A stretch of 64,000 nucleotides of DNA from Rhodovulum sp. ES.010 (lineage in GTDB: Bacteria > Pseudomonadota > Alphaproteobacteria > Rhodobacterales > Rhodobacteraceae): positions 3,388,501 to 3,452,500 of the forward strand of contig NZ_FSRS01000001.1 of assembly GCF_900142935.1 (NCBI RefSeq), written 5' to 3'. Each line of letters opens with the position of its first letter. Within the stretch, counting starts at the first letter, position 1. A program made the translations under genes and the position numbers. A model generated the notes under the pieces. The model searched no databases, was not told the origin of the DNA, and was given only the letters and a program-made list of their open reading frames with translations. Positions 36,901 to 44,884 of this stretch are shown here, one piece after another.

Positions 36901-37063
36901 GAATGTGCGCGAGAACCTGTTCTCTCCGGATTCCCTGACAGGGTTCCAGCGGGCCAGCAAGGGGATCGCGATTCCGGTTGCAGAGCACAGGTTCTATTTC
37001 GGGGGCGACCCGGTCTGGCTCGACGACTGGCAGCGCCTCGCGGCCTTCGAGGACCTCCTGTAA
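33995..37063 (+). CDS. Large exported protein with Asp-box motifs, function unknown
   Basis: The ATG at 33995 starts a 1022-residue protein with a signal peptide (VFGVILACLAGGASAPVSAD). Asp-box (BNR-type) motifs are visible near residues 173 (TDDGQRWSL), 232 (SEDDGARWRRI) and 947 (NGGKSWSLP), which suggests beta-propeller blades as in sialidases and glycan-binding proteins. A long helical stretch with coiled-coil character lies near 580-640 (LLDLKAMLGDAIQERDLLGD). Few cysteines occur, all in the last third. No membrane anchor or sortase signal was seen. It is flanked by inverted integrase remnants and looks like island cargo. A minus-strand frame of similar length is an antisense shadow. Confidence 0.75.
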   Translation: MRPVFGVILACLAGGASAPVSADLAFQQADLAGVSSERLLETGTAEIARRLGVPEADLAGLKAGRARVLEGMSRTEQAAYDYFKRFYPGDFEADFVADFTPSFATNYEAAWSKINLEGDSVTMGTGFSHADLSTRVPSGERLPQSVRLVIDPRSDFAPRGLRRGADRSMPVVFFTDDGQRWSLDLSDGGRNEWQVDTPTVAGTSDALAVAPASIARAGDRLVGVSQDGTAIWLSEDDGARWRRIARNDPAFDEARKDVLRDKGFDDAALRRRIVAMFEAAEDREMPSAEEIEDLIWNRRREVRSIVSFRPHLADPDRVYVAFARGGLGLLRLDDLAEAGDTFATETTFISVPFAEDWNGEDAPVADFAVREVDGTVPGRGAATMQRTAAVLPEHVRPRNIARRDADEFAAWQRDVLDNWGPSTVAIFNDDDSFGALDRTTAPEFKPRFTGVFHGGDGQIVFALGDAGRLYYAVDVNARAFDFDAYDLARARASGEVERAREAFNAGVAAAKEAGRALPTFRSGFAEMRTYAAISRLHWTQLDRDIMAAAGTRSGAWVLLHSGRMRHYQAPELAAAAPGSLRPSADELLDLKAMLGDAIQERDLLGDQMRVHLAAIEDARRLALADAQKYRLALRLESGGFTSKTTTVGGSDTATGDAILGGVAALASEAPFAATFLNLANFALGQARQAADTPRVIENPQAAGFTALQALSALATELKTAYTEQEQAIRFSRQVCLSTPRTRAACLDPGGMTSQPAEPLRASGYATQYLPAAFPQNIMQARYVSMVRQARHRARCLMWTELLPRVGFLYGGALTPGYRNNEVDDRDTFTGTDDGTPFRFGLLGSDTKSLPILATIATPDILNKITVATAWSLRIGTKDINDTLVRTEIDGDGFAGDFAEGPVVLPLEGPGTLSLGDIFLTCGREAGRALFLSLDRLTTGVRAIESFTVNGGKSWSLPLLAEDYGFPTRENVRENLFSPDSLTGFQRASKGIAIPVAEHRFYFGGDPVWLDDWQRLAAFEDLL

Positions 37064-37580
37064 GGCCCGGTGTTCGGCAGCCGGAGAAGGGACACCGGGC
37101 ACATGCCTGCTGCTGGGTCGGCCACATTGGACGAGGCGACAGAGGCGCTCCAAACGCGTCATGGCGCATCGCCGGTGGCCGTGTCGTCGAAGTCCGGGAC
37201 GCTGGCCCGCGCCCGAAGCGCTGGGCTGCCGGGAAGCGTTCACGGGCTGCCCAGCCCGCGCAAACGGAGCCTCGCGGCCCAGGGCTCATCCGCCCCGGCA
37301 GGGAATATGGGGCCTTCTGTCCGGAGCGAAACGCGCCCAAGCGAGAGATTCTGCGGACCGTGCGGCCCGGGCCCGCCAGCCCTTCCCCACGAGCAGGATC
37401 GGGGTCTTCCCCGGGGTAAGCCCCTTGCCAAATGTGTTGATAGTCGCCGACGGGCTGCGATCGCGATCATCGACGGGGCGGTCGTCCGCTATGTACCTCT
37501 CCTGCCAATGACGATCGGGAAACTGGCCGGGATGGCGGCGTAAAATCCAGCCAGTCCCGATAATGCATCGATTGGGTGCA
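37064..37580. other. Gene-free stretch
   Basis: About 500 bp between the large exported gene and a broken convergent gene. I see no gene, repeat or clear terminator. Confidence 0.4.
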
Positions 37581-37599
37581 AGGGCCACGCGCCTTCCGG

Positions 37600-38232
37600 G
37601 ATGCTCTGCTGTTACGGTCGTGTTTCGAGAGCGTGATCTGGCCCTGGTCGTCGACGGCCTTCTGCGCGGTGTCTTCGCCCTCGTCATCGACCGTGCCGTT
37701 GAGGTTCATGCTCTCGACCCAGCTCAGGATCGCCTCGAACCGGTGCATGATGAAGCTGTCCTTGCGGTTGGCGTCGTCGCGGGTCAGCGTCGGGTAGGTC
37801 AGCCAGATCGGCACCGGCCGGAACGGCATGTAGACGCGCGGCGCGGCGATCTCGGGCAGGCCGGCCTCGACCTGCCCCTCCAGATGCGCGCGCACCGCCC
37901 GTTCGATATCGACTTCCGCCGGCGGCAGGATCGGGCGCTTCCGCGCGGTGGCGTTGGCCGCGATGGCCGCAAGGTCGCGCACGGCCGCGGTTTCGGCCGG
38001 CTCCGGCAGATCGGTGAGCGCGGCCACCGCGGCGAGCCAGAGACAGGCCGCCCGGCTCAGCCGGATTTCGGGGAAGGTGTCGATCACCGGCGGAAGGCGC
38101 CGGCGCTGGCCGTCGAAACGGGGGAGGTATCCCGAGGCGCTCCGCGATCGCAACAGAACCGCGCTCGAGGCCCTCGCCTCCGAGGAACAGGAGAACAAGG
38201 ACGGCCGCCACGAGCAGGAGGTCGTAGAGCAT
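37600..38232 (-). pseudogene. Membrane-anchored protein, frameshifted
   Basis: The ATG at 38232 starts MLYDLLLVAAVLVLLFLGGE, an N-terminal membrane helix, and the frame runs to ERLG. From about 38140 a second frame continues as YLPRFDGQRRRLPPVIDTFP, then AACLWLAAVAALTDLPEPAE and VPIWLTYPTLTRDDANRKD. One indel therefore splits the gene. The region after about 37620 does not look native, so the true end is uncertain (the frame closes at 37467). It is convergent with the large exported gene and may have been its partner; that is inference only. Confidence 0.6.
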
Positions 38233-38439
38233 CGAAGATCCTGTTGTTCTGCAAGCGTGCCCGCTGACCCGGCGTCGGCGCGGCCATCCCTCGAATCCGG
38301 GTTTTGGTTCAAGAAAACGGACGGCTGGCAGAGACTTGCGCTGAAATTCTCGCTGTTTGTTCTTCGCCAGAGCCTGCCCTGCGATTGCAAAAGCCGGCGC
38401 GCGACATGATATCCGTGATACCGATGTGAAAGGAGTTTG

Positions 38440-39057
38440 ATGAAGCGCGAAGATGGAACACGACGACGGCCGTCTCTGTCGCTGCCGATCCTGCGAACCT
38501 CCCGAAGCCAGCACAGGGCGGGCACGCTGACCGTCGGCAACCTGCTGACCGAGCTTGGCGAGACATCATTCGGCTGGGCCATCGTGGTCTTTTCGTTACT
38601 CACGCTGCTCCCGCTGCCGCCCGGATCATCGTTGATCACGGCCTTGCCCCTTCTCGTGACGACGGGTCAGATGGCGCTCGGCTATCCGCATGTGAAGCTG
38701 CCGGGGCGGCTTGCACGCCTGCGGCTCGATCAATCCAAACTGCGACGGACTGTTTTGGGCCTGAGGCCCGTCACGCGCAGGCTCGAGCGCGTGCTGACAC
38801 CGCGCTATGCGCTGCTCTTTGCACGCCGAAACGACCGAGTGCTTGGTCTCGCACTGTTCGTGATCGCCTTCGCGCTGTTCCTGCCGGTGCCACTCAGCGG
38901 CTGGTTCCCTGCCATCTCGCTCTTCGTGTTCGGTGTCGGGCTTGTAGAGCGGGATGGTCTTGTCGCTGCGATTGGCCTGATCTTCGGCGGCGCCTCCGTG
39001 CTCCTGACCGCAGGGATTCTGACCTCTCTCGCTGCAGGAGCGGAGGCCATGATCTGA
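38440..39057 (+). CDS. exoD: ExoD-family exopolysaccharide synthesis membrane protein
   Basis: This 205-residue protein matches the ExoD family: GNLLTELGETSFGWAIVVFS near the N-terminus, LLPLPPGSSLITALPLL and LVERDGLVAAIGLIFGGASV near the end, with four membrane helices. AAAGGAG precedes the ATG at 38440. ExoD affects exopolysaccharide production and alkaline tolerance in Sinorhizobium. It sits in the accessory island. Confidence 0.85.
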   Translation: MKREDGTRRRPSLSLPILRTSRSQHRAGTLTVGNLLTELGETSFGWAIVVFSLLTLLPLPPGSSLITALPLLVTTGQMALGYPHVKLPGRLARLRLDQSKLRRTVLGLRPVTRRLERVLTPRYALLFARRNDRVLGLALFVIAFALFLPVPLSGWFPAISLFVFGVGLVERDGLVAAIGLIFGGASVLLTAGILTSLAAGAEAMI

Positions 39058-39149
39058 TGGCCGAGTATGGACCCGATGCAAGGACGTTCAGCGACCCAGG
39101 ATCAGGACTTCGGTAACGGGGCGGCGCCCCAGATGACGCCGCCCGTGGT

Positions 39150-39410
39150 TGGTGCAAGGAACGCCTGCACATCTCGACCCGGCAATGCGCCCGGCTCGCG
39201 CGGGACTGTGTTCGTTTCATCGGGCTGGGCCCACCTGCTATGGCACGCATTCCATGCGCCGGTCCAAGGTCGCCCGGATCTACCGGAAGACGGGCAACCC
39301 GCGGGCCGTGCAACTCCTGCTCGGCCACACCAGGATGGACAGCACCGTCCGCTACCTCGGCGTCGATCTGGCGGACGCGCTGGCGATCTCGGAAAGCGTC
39401 GAGAACTGCA
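39150..39410 (+). pseudogene. Short tyrosine recombinase fragment (Tyr present)
   Basis: The C-terminal catalytic part reads YGTHSMRRSKVARIYRKTGN and LGHTRMDSTVRYLGVDLADA with the nucleophilic Tyr. The N-terminal side (ERLHISTRQCARLARD) is in another frame, so there is a frameshift near 39232. It is a close relative of the fragment at 32751, in the opposite orientation. Confidence 0.78.
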
Positions 39411-39506
39411 GGGGACGGGCCGCCCTCACAGGTGGCGCGAACCGGCCATTCGTGCATGGCGCAGCATTTGTCGCGATTGATGGGCAGCCGTGCAGATCGG
39501 GTGGAT

Positions 39507-40030
39507 GGACTCTGTTGCACAAATCGGGTGATGGCCGAGGTTACTGTCGATCAGCAGGGGCGGTGGTCCCTTGGAGCCACGATGCGGGATGTTCACGGCC
39601 AGCGTCTTCTGGCGGTGCGAGAGCGTACTGAAGTCGGGCACCGACCAGCCAGGCCCGACCAGACGCAACAAGCTTTCAACAAACCCGGTCGTCTGCCGCA
39701 GTGCCATCCCGAACTTGCCCGGGGCGCCGCCGGTTCAGGGCCGAAACAGGCCACTGGCCTGTTTCCGGGACGCCCGTCACCCTTCATCGTCATGCAGATC
39801 TGGATGGCGGTATCGCTGTAGGTCTGCTGTCGGCCACGCCGGCCTGTCGGCGCCGCGTCCCAGCTCATCTCGGGATCGACCCAGATCGTCAGTGAGCCGC
39901 GGCGCTTGAGCGCTTCGTTGTAGGCCGGCCAGTTCCTGATCTTGTAGGCGGGGGCGGGGCTGCTCATGTCTTCCAGCTACCACGCTGGATTCACGAGATG
40001 AATCCCCCACGCAATTTCTGCAACGGAACC
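39507..40030 (-). mobile_element. Remnant IS5/IS903-type element
   Basis: Minus-strand frames match the N-terminal third of the intact transposase at 58194: AYKIRNWPAYNEALKRRGS, then GMALRQTTGFVESLLRLVG and DFSTLSHRQKTLAV. The central and C-terminal catalytic region is missing. Degenerate ends (GGACTCTGTTGCACAAA and a mirrored GGTTCCGTTGCAGAAA) delimit about 520 bp. An extra palindromic insert interrupts it at 39715-39781. Confidence 0.75.
39715..39781. repeat. Small palindromic insert within the transposase remnant
   Basis: Compared with the intact relative at 58194, about 67 bp is extra here. It holds a perfect hairpin with 10-bp arms (GAAACAGGCC 39743-39752, GGCCTGTTTC 39756-39765) and a 3-nt loop. 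It may be a palindromic mini-repeat. Confidence 0.5.
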
Positions 40031-40086
40031 GGGACCGGTGTCGGACTGTCCCTTGCCGTTCTATACCAGTGGCTTCGTGAGAGAAT

Positions 40087-40161
40087 TGGCTGGGGTGGTA
40101 GGATTCGAACCTACGATACACGGTACCAAAAACCGCTGCCTTACCACTTGGCTACACCCCA
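40087..40161 (-). tRNA. tRNA-Gln (TTG)
   Basis: Cloverleaf on the minus strand: acceptor TGGGGTG/CACCCCA, anticodon loop TTTTGGT (TTG, Gln), T-loop TTCGAAT, discriminator G and encoded CCA. It marks the right edge of the accessory island. Confidence 0.95.
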
Positions 40162-40251
40162 ACGGTGCGCGCGTAGATACGCCGGGCGCGCGCCGGCTTC
40201 AAGCCCCATCGGGCGAAAAATCGCACCGTGCCGCGCCGGCGTGGGGCCGCG

Positions 40252-41085
40252 TCACGGTGCCAGCGGATTGGCCTTCGCCAGCCGGTCGAAGGCCATCAGC
40301 GTCGCGACCAGCGCGGGCATCTCGGCGAGCGGCACCATGTTGGGACCGTCCGAGGGGGCGGTGTCCGGGGCCTCGTGCGTCTCGATGAAGACCGCCGCGA
40401 TCCCCAGCGCCACCGCCGCGCGCGCCATCACGGGGGCGAATTCGCGCTGCCCGCCGCTGGCGCCGCCCAGGCCGCCGGGTTGCTGGACCGAGTGGGTCGC
40501 GTCCATCACCACCGGGTAGCCGGTGCGCGCCATGATCGGCAGCGCGCGCATGTCGGCCACCAGCGCGTTGTAGCCGAACGAGGTGCCGCGCTCGGTGAGC
40601 AGGAGGCGGCTGTTGCCCGTGGCCTCGACCTTGGAGATCACGTTCGCCATGTCCCAGGGCGCGAGGAACTGGCCCTTCTTGACGTTGATCGCGGCGCCGG
40701 TCTCGCCGGCGGCGAGCAGCAGGTCGGTCTGGCGGCACAGGAAGGCCGGGATTTGCAGGATGTCGACGGCCCGGGCCGCGGGGGCGCATTGTTCGGGCGC
40801 GTGCACGTCGGTCAGCACCGGGACGCCCAGGCTTTCGCGCAACGTGGCCAGGATCTCCAGCCCCTTGTCCATGCCGACCCCGCGCCGGCCCGAGAGCGAG
40901 GTGCGGTTCGCCTTGTCGAAACTCGCCTTGAACACGTAGCCCGCGCCCGCCGCGTCGCACGCGGTTTTCATCTCGCGGCCGATCGCCAGGGCGTGGTCCA
41001 GGCTTTCCAGCTGGCAGGGCCCCGCGATGACGGTCAGCGGGCGGCCGTTTCCGACGGTGAGCCCGCCGATATGCACGTCTTTCAT
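40252..41085 (-). CDS. kdsA: 3-deoxy-8-phosphooctulonate (KDO-8P) synthase
   Basis: KdsA condenses arabinose-5-phosphate with PEP to give KDO-8-phosphate for lipopolysaccharide core or capsule. The 277-residue protein shows VIAGPCQLESLDHALAIG, FKASFDKANRTSLSG and the C-terminal FIETHEAPDTAPSDGPNMVP. It is the last gene after capsule export genes on the same strand, suggesting KDO-containing capsule supply, though lipid A use is equally possible. Confidence 0.96.
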   Translation of the reverse strand: MKDVHIGGLTVGNGRPLTVIAGPCQLESLDHALAIGREMKTACDAAGAGYVFKASFDKANRTSLSGRRGVGMDKGLEILATLRESLGVPVLTDVHAPEQCAPAARAVDILQIPAFLCRQTDLLLAAGETGAAINVKKGQFLAPWDMANVISKVEATGNSRLLLTERGTSFGYNALVADMRALPIMARTGYPVVMDATHSVQQPGGLGGASGGQREFAPVMARAAVALGIAAVFIETHEAPDTAPSDGPNMVPLAEMPALVATLMAFDRLAKANPLAP

Positions 41086-41086
41086 G

Positions 41087-42724
41087 TCAGGCAGAGACCT
41101 GTTCGCGGAGGATCGAGAGCGTCAGCGAGACCATCAGGTAGATGCCGCCGAAGATCAAGAGCGCGAGCGCGGTGTTCTCGAAGGCGCGGGGATAGGTCGC
41201 CTCGTCGGGGGCGACGGGGCTGACCCCGAGCGAAAGGTATCGCACCTGCCGGTTCGCCTCGATGCGCGCGGTCTCCAGTTGCTGCAGGCCCTGCTGGAGC
41301 AGAAGCTGGCGGTTGGCGAGATCGGCCTCGGCGATGCGCAGTTCGGCCGAGATGCGGGCGAGCGACTCGCCGCGCGTGCCGTCCTCGGTCATCGAGGCGC
41401 GCAGGCTCGCCACCAGATCCTCGAGCCGCTGCATCTCGCCCTCGACGCCACGCACCCTGGCCTCGTTCGGGCGGGGATTGTCCATCAGTTGCAGGAGTTG
41501 CAGCCGTTTTTCGCGAAGCTGGGTCTCGAAGGTCGCGATCTGGCCCATCAGCGCCCTGGTCTCGCTGGCCGGGTCGATCACGCCCAGCTTTTCCTGCAGC
41601 GCCAGAACGCGTTGCTGCGCCTCCGCGACGCGGGCCTCGGCCTCGGTGTAGCTTTGCCGCGCCCCGGCCATCTGGTCCTCGCGCAGCCGCGTCGTCATCC
41701 CGTCGATGCGCTGCTCGGCATAGGAGATCAGCGCCTCGGAGAAGGACGCGCTCGTCGCCGGGTCGGCGGCGCGCACCTCCATCCTGAGGATGCCCTCGGT
41801 CGGGTCGTAGCCGATCTTGACCGCCTTCTTGTACAGCTTGTACGCGGCCTCGTTCGAGGCGTCGGTGGCCAGCCTCTGGATCGGGTCGATGTGCGCCTGG
41901 CTGAAATGCGTGCGGAAGCCGAGGTCGGAGTCGAGCCGGAGCATCGCGTCGCGCGATTGCAGGTAACTCTGGACGTTGATCGAATCCTGCTGCGCCGCGA
42001 GGCCGGCGCCCTGGAACAGGCTGCCGAGCCCGCCGCCGGCCTGGCCGTCGGCCTGCTGGATGACGAATTCGGAATTGGTGGCGTAGATCGGCGTGGCGAG
42101 CTTGAAGTAGTAGAGGCCCGCGATGGCGGTGGGCAACAGAACGAAGGCGGCCAGCCGCGCCAACATCATCGCGAGGGAGCGGCGCCGGCGCCGGGCGATG
42201 TCGCGCTGGATCTCGCGCACCTCGCGCAGCCGCGTCTCGCCGGGGGTGTTGGCGGGCCGTGCCGGCATGCCGCCGCCCGCGGGCATCGTGCGCGGCAGCT
42301 GGATTTGGCGCGGCGCGCCCCCGCCGTCCGCGACCTCGTTGCGGGCGATTTCCAGCATGTTGGCCCGCTGGAACGGATCGATGCCCTGCCCGCGCAAGAG
42401 CCGCACGGCGTCGTGGTCCGAGGCGGGGCTCAGCCCGTGCTTCTGGGCGACGCGGCGGGCCATGCGCAGCTGGCGTCCGGTCAGTTCCTCGGCGCGGATC
42501 GCCGCGATTTCCTGTTCGGGGGTCGCCGGTTCGCGGGGGGCGTGCTGGGGGGGCGTGGGCGCAGCGGCCGCCGGCGCCGCGGGGCGCGGCTCCGCAGCGG
42601 CGTTGGCGACGGGTTTGGGGCCGAAACCGTCCCCGGCGCCGGCCGCGGCGGACGGCCGGGCCGGTTGCGCCGCCGCAGCGCTGCGCCGGATGCGATACTT
42701 CTTAGCCGTTGGATTCATAGTCAT
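41087..42724 (-). CDS. Capsule polysaccharide export inner-membrane protein (KpsE/Wzz-like)
   Basis: This 545-residue protein has a Pro/Ala-rich N-terminal region of about 190 residues, a first membrane helix (LAMMLARLAAFVLLPTAIAG), a long coiled-coil periplasmic part (RVAEAQQRVLALQEKLGV and similar), and a final membrane helix (ALLIFGGIYLMVSLTLSIL). This is the polysaccharide co-polymerase/KpsE layout. It couples the ABC exporter to the outer-membrane channel. The extended N-terminus with an ELTGRQLRMARRVAQKHGLS segment is longer than in KpsE of Escherichia coli. It overlaps the KpsT-like gene by about 20 bases. Confidence 0.85.
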   Translation of the reverse strand: MTMNPTAKKYRIRRSAAAAQPARPSAAAGAGDGFGPKPVANAAAEPRPAAPAAAAPTPPQHAPREPATPEQEIAAIRAEELTGRQLRMARRVAQKHGLSPASDHDAVRLLRGQGIDPFQRANMLEIARNEVADGGGAPRQIQLPRTMPAGGGMPARPANTPGETRLREVREIQRDIARRRRRSLAMMLARLAAFVLLPTAIAGLYYFKLATPIYATNSEFVIQQADGQAGGGLGSLFQGAGLAAQQDSINVQSYLQSRDAMLRLDSDLGFRTHFSQAHIDPIQRLATDASNEAAYKLYKKAVKIGYDPTEGILRMEVRAADPATSASFSEALISYAEQRIDGMTTRLREDQMAGARQSYTEAEARVAEAQQRVLALQEKLGVIDPASETRALMGQIATFETQLREKRLQLLQLMDNPRPNEARVRGVEGEMQRLEDLVASLRASMTEDGTRGESLARISAELRIAEADLANRQLLLQQGLQQLETARIEANRQVRYLSLGVSPVAPDEATYPRAFENTALALLIFGGIYLMVSLTLSILREQVSA

Positions 42725-43361
42725 AAAGCTGTCTTGCCTCGTCCAGGCTGTCGAACATCACGAGTTGGCCTTCCGTAAGCACCGCCGCGGAGCGGCAGAA
42801 CTTTTCCAGCGTCGCGGGCTGGTGCGAGACGATCACCACCGTCGTGTCCTCCAGCCGTTCGCGCAGGATCGCGCCCGCCTTCCGGTTGAACTCGACATCG
42901 GTGGTGGACGGCATGCCTTCATCTATGAGGTAGATGTCGAAATTGAGCGCGAGCATCAGCGAGAAGCTGAAGCGCGCGCGCATGCCCTGGCTGTAGGTGC
43001 CGATCGGCATGTCGTAGTATTCCTCGATGCCGCACAGCCAGCGCGAGAACGCCTCGACATAGTCGGGATCGAGCCCGTAGAGCCGCGCGATGTAGCGGGC
43101 GTTCTCGGTTCCGGTGTGGCGGTTCACGACACCGCCCATGAAGCCCAGCGGGAAGGAAATGCGGCAATTGCGCCGGATTTTTCCCTCTTCGGGCTTCTCC
43201 AGGCCGGCCATCATGTTGATCAGCGTCGTCTTGCCTGTGCCGTTGGGGGCGAGGATGCCCAACGAATTGCCAAGCTCCACCCGGAAGGAGGCCCGGTCCA
43301 GGATCACCTTGCGCTGCTTCCCCGTCCAGAAGCTCTTGCTGACATCGATGAATTCCAGCAT
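42702..43361 (-). CDS. Capsular polysaccharide ABC exporter ATP-binding protein (KpsT-like)
   Basis: This 219-residue ATPase has Walker A (GTGKTTLIN in LAPNGTGKTTLINMMAG), the signature segment YSQGMRARFSFSLML and Walker B (DIYLIDEGM), a form typical of polysaccharide exporters of the KpsT/BexA class. It energises export of capsule through the membrane. No permease gene (KpsM) is visible next to it in this window. Confidence 0.9.
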   Translation of the reverse strand: MLEFIDVSKSFWTGKQRKVILDRASFRVELGNSLGILAPNGTGKTTLINMMAGLEKPEEGKIRRNCRISFPLGFMGGVVNRHTGTENARYIARLYGLDPDYVEAFSRWLCGIEEYYDMPIGTYSQGMRARFSFSLMLALNFDIYLIDEGMPSTTDVEFNRKAGAILRERLEDTTVVIVSHQPATLEKFCRSAAVLTEGQLVMFDSLDEARQLYDYESNG

Positions 43362-43529
43362 TGCCTGCCCGTTCCGCGTGCGCGCCTCGTCGCCATCTTG
43401 CCGTTGAACCTTTGTTTCCAGGCTGGAACCTAACGGCGATTTGCGGCGATATTATGGTCGGTGCCGGCTCTTCGCGACGCGAGAGCGCAACGGGGCAGAA
43501 CATATGGACGTGCCGGCCGCGCGGCCGCG

Positions 43530-44807
43530 TCAGGCGGGGCGCCTGTTCACCTTCATCAGGCGGGCGGCGGCCAGGGCGACGGGGGCGGCCGCGAGGCTGA
43601 ACAGCGTGCCGAGCCGGGCCGCGCCCTGCAGGTCCACCGCCTCCAGCGTCGCGCCGCCCGAGAAGGCCGCCCCGGCGATGACGAGCGGCACGGTGAAGCC
43701 GACGCCCGCGACGCAGCCGAGGATGACGAGATCGGACAGGCGCATGCCCCGCGGCAGGCCCAGCCGCAGGACACGCGCGGCGAGCCAGCCGAACAGCGTC
43801 ACGCCCAGGGGCTTGCCGATCACGAGTCCCGCCAGCACCAGCCAGGTCGGCGCGGCGATGGCCGAGACCTCGGCGCCCGCGTTGCACAGCCCGAACAGGA
43901 ACAGGGCGGCCCCGGCGGGGCGCCTGAGCAGCGCCTCGGCCCGGTTCAGCAGGTCCGACAGATAGCGCTCGGCCTCGGCGAAAAGGCCGAAGGCGCGGTC
44001 GGCATGGGGGATCGCCGGGATCACCGGCAACAGCCCCAGCGCCGGCGGCAGGCCCGCCTGCTGGACGCCGAACCAGCTCGCCGCGCCCGCCGCCGCGTAG
44101 GGCCAGAGGCCAAGCCGCCGCCGCATCCTGGTCGAATTGGGGCGCATCCGCTTGCCCCGGTCGAGCCGCCGGGGCAGCCAGTTGAACAGCACGAAGGCGC
44201 CCGCGCCGGCCCCCGCGGACAGCAGAAGCCACCCGGGGGCAAGGCCGGCCGGCGGGTAGGCGACCGCCAGGATCGCCAGCGCCGCCGCATCGTCGGCGAT
44301 GGCGAGCAGCAGCAGAAACCGCAGCGCCGGATGCCCCGCGCCGAACACCATCCGCCCCACCGCATAGGCCAGGGCGATGTCGGTCGCGACGGGAATGGCC
44401 CAGCCGCCGGCCAGCACGTCGTAGGTGTCCGGGCCCGTCAGCGCGGCGAGGCCCAGATAGACCGCCGCCGGCGCCAGCATGCCGCCCGCGGCCGCGACAA
44501 GCGGCGTCGCGGCCTTGCGCCCCCGGAGCGCGCCGCGGTCCAGCACGAGCGCCTCCCAAAGTTCCTTGGCCATCACCGCGAAGAAGAGCGCCATGGCCAC
44601 GTCGTTGACCAGGTATCGCAGCGTCAGTCGGCGCGCGACGCCGTCGTCCGCCTCATAGGCGTGACCGATCACGAAATCCTCGACGAGGACGGCCTCGACG
44701 AAGTCGTGATAGGAGGGCGGGTGCAGGTTGGCCCAGACAAGCGCCACGCAGGCGCCCGCGATCAGCAGGCCCGCGTAGGTCGTCACGAACTCCCGGACGC
44801 GGTACAT
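43530..44807 (-). CDS. nhaA: NhaA-family Na+/H+ antiporter
   Basis: This 425-residue membrane protein matches NhaA: FFAVMAKELWEAL (the FFxxxGKE-like helix), WAIPVATDIALAYAVGRMVF and the ion-binding aspartates in LAIADDAAALAILAVAY. NhaA exchanges Na+ for protons and keeps cytoplasmic pH and sodium low. It is monocistronic here. A second Na+/H+ system, the Mrp-like operon at 1409-8600, is in the same window. Confidence 0.9.
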   Translation of the reverse strand: MYRVREFVTTYAGLLIAGACVALVWANLHPPSYHDFVEAVLVEDFVIGHAYEADDGVARRLTLRYLVNDVAMALFFAVMAKELWEALVLDRGALRGRKAATPLVAAAGGMLAPAAVYLGLAALTGPDTYDVLAGGWAIPVATDIALAYAVGRMVFGAGHPALRFLLLLAIADDAAALAILAVAYPPAGLAPGWLLLSAGAGAGAFVLFNWLPRRLDRGKRMRPNSTRMRRRLGLWPYAAAGAASWFGVQQAGLPPALGLLPVIPAIPHADRAFGLFAEAERYLSDLLNRAEALLRRPAGAALFLFGLCNAGAEVSAIAAPTWLVLAGLVIGKPLGVTLFGWLAARVLRLGLPRGMRLSDLVILGCVAGVGFTVPLVIAGAAFSGGATLEAVDLQGAARLGTLFSLAAAPVALAAARLMKVNRRPA

Positions 44808-44884
44808 GGCCCGCGATGCTCCCCCGCTGCGTCACGCCTTGGCTAGCGCAAGCGGGGCAGGGCGGCAAGCGGGCGCCCGTGCGG

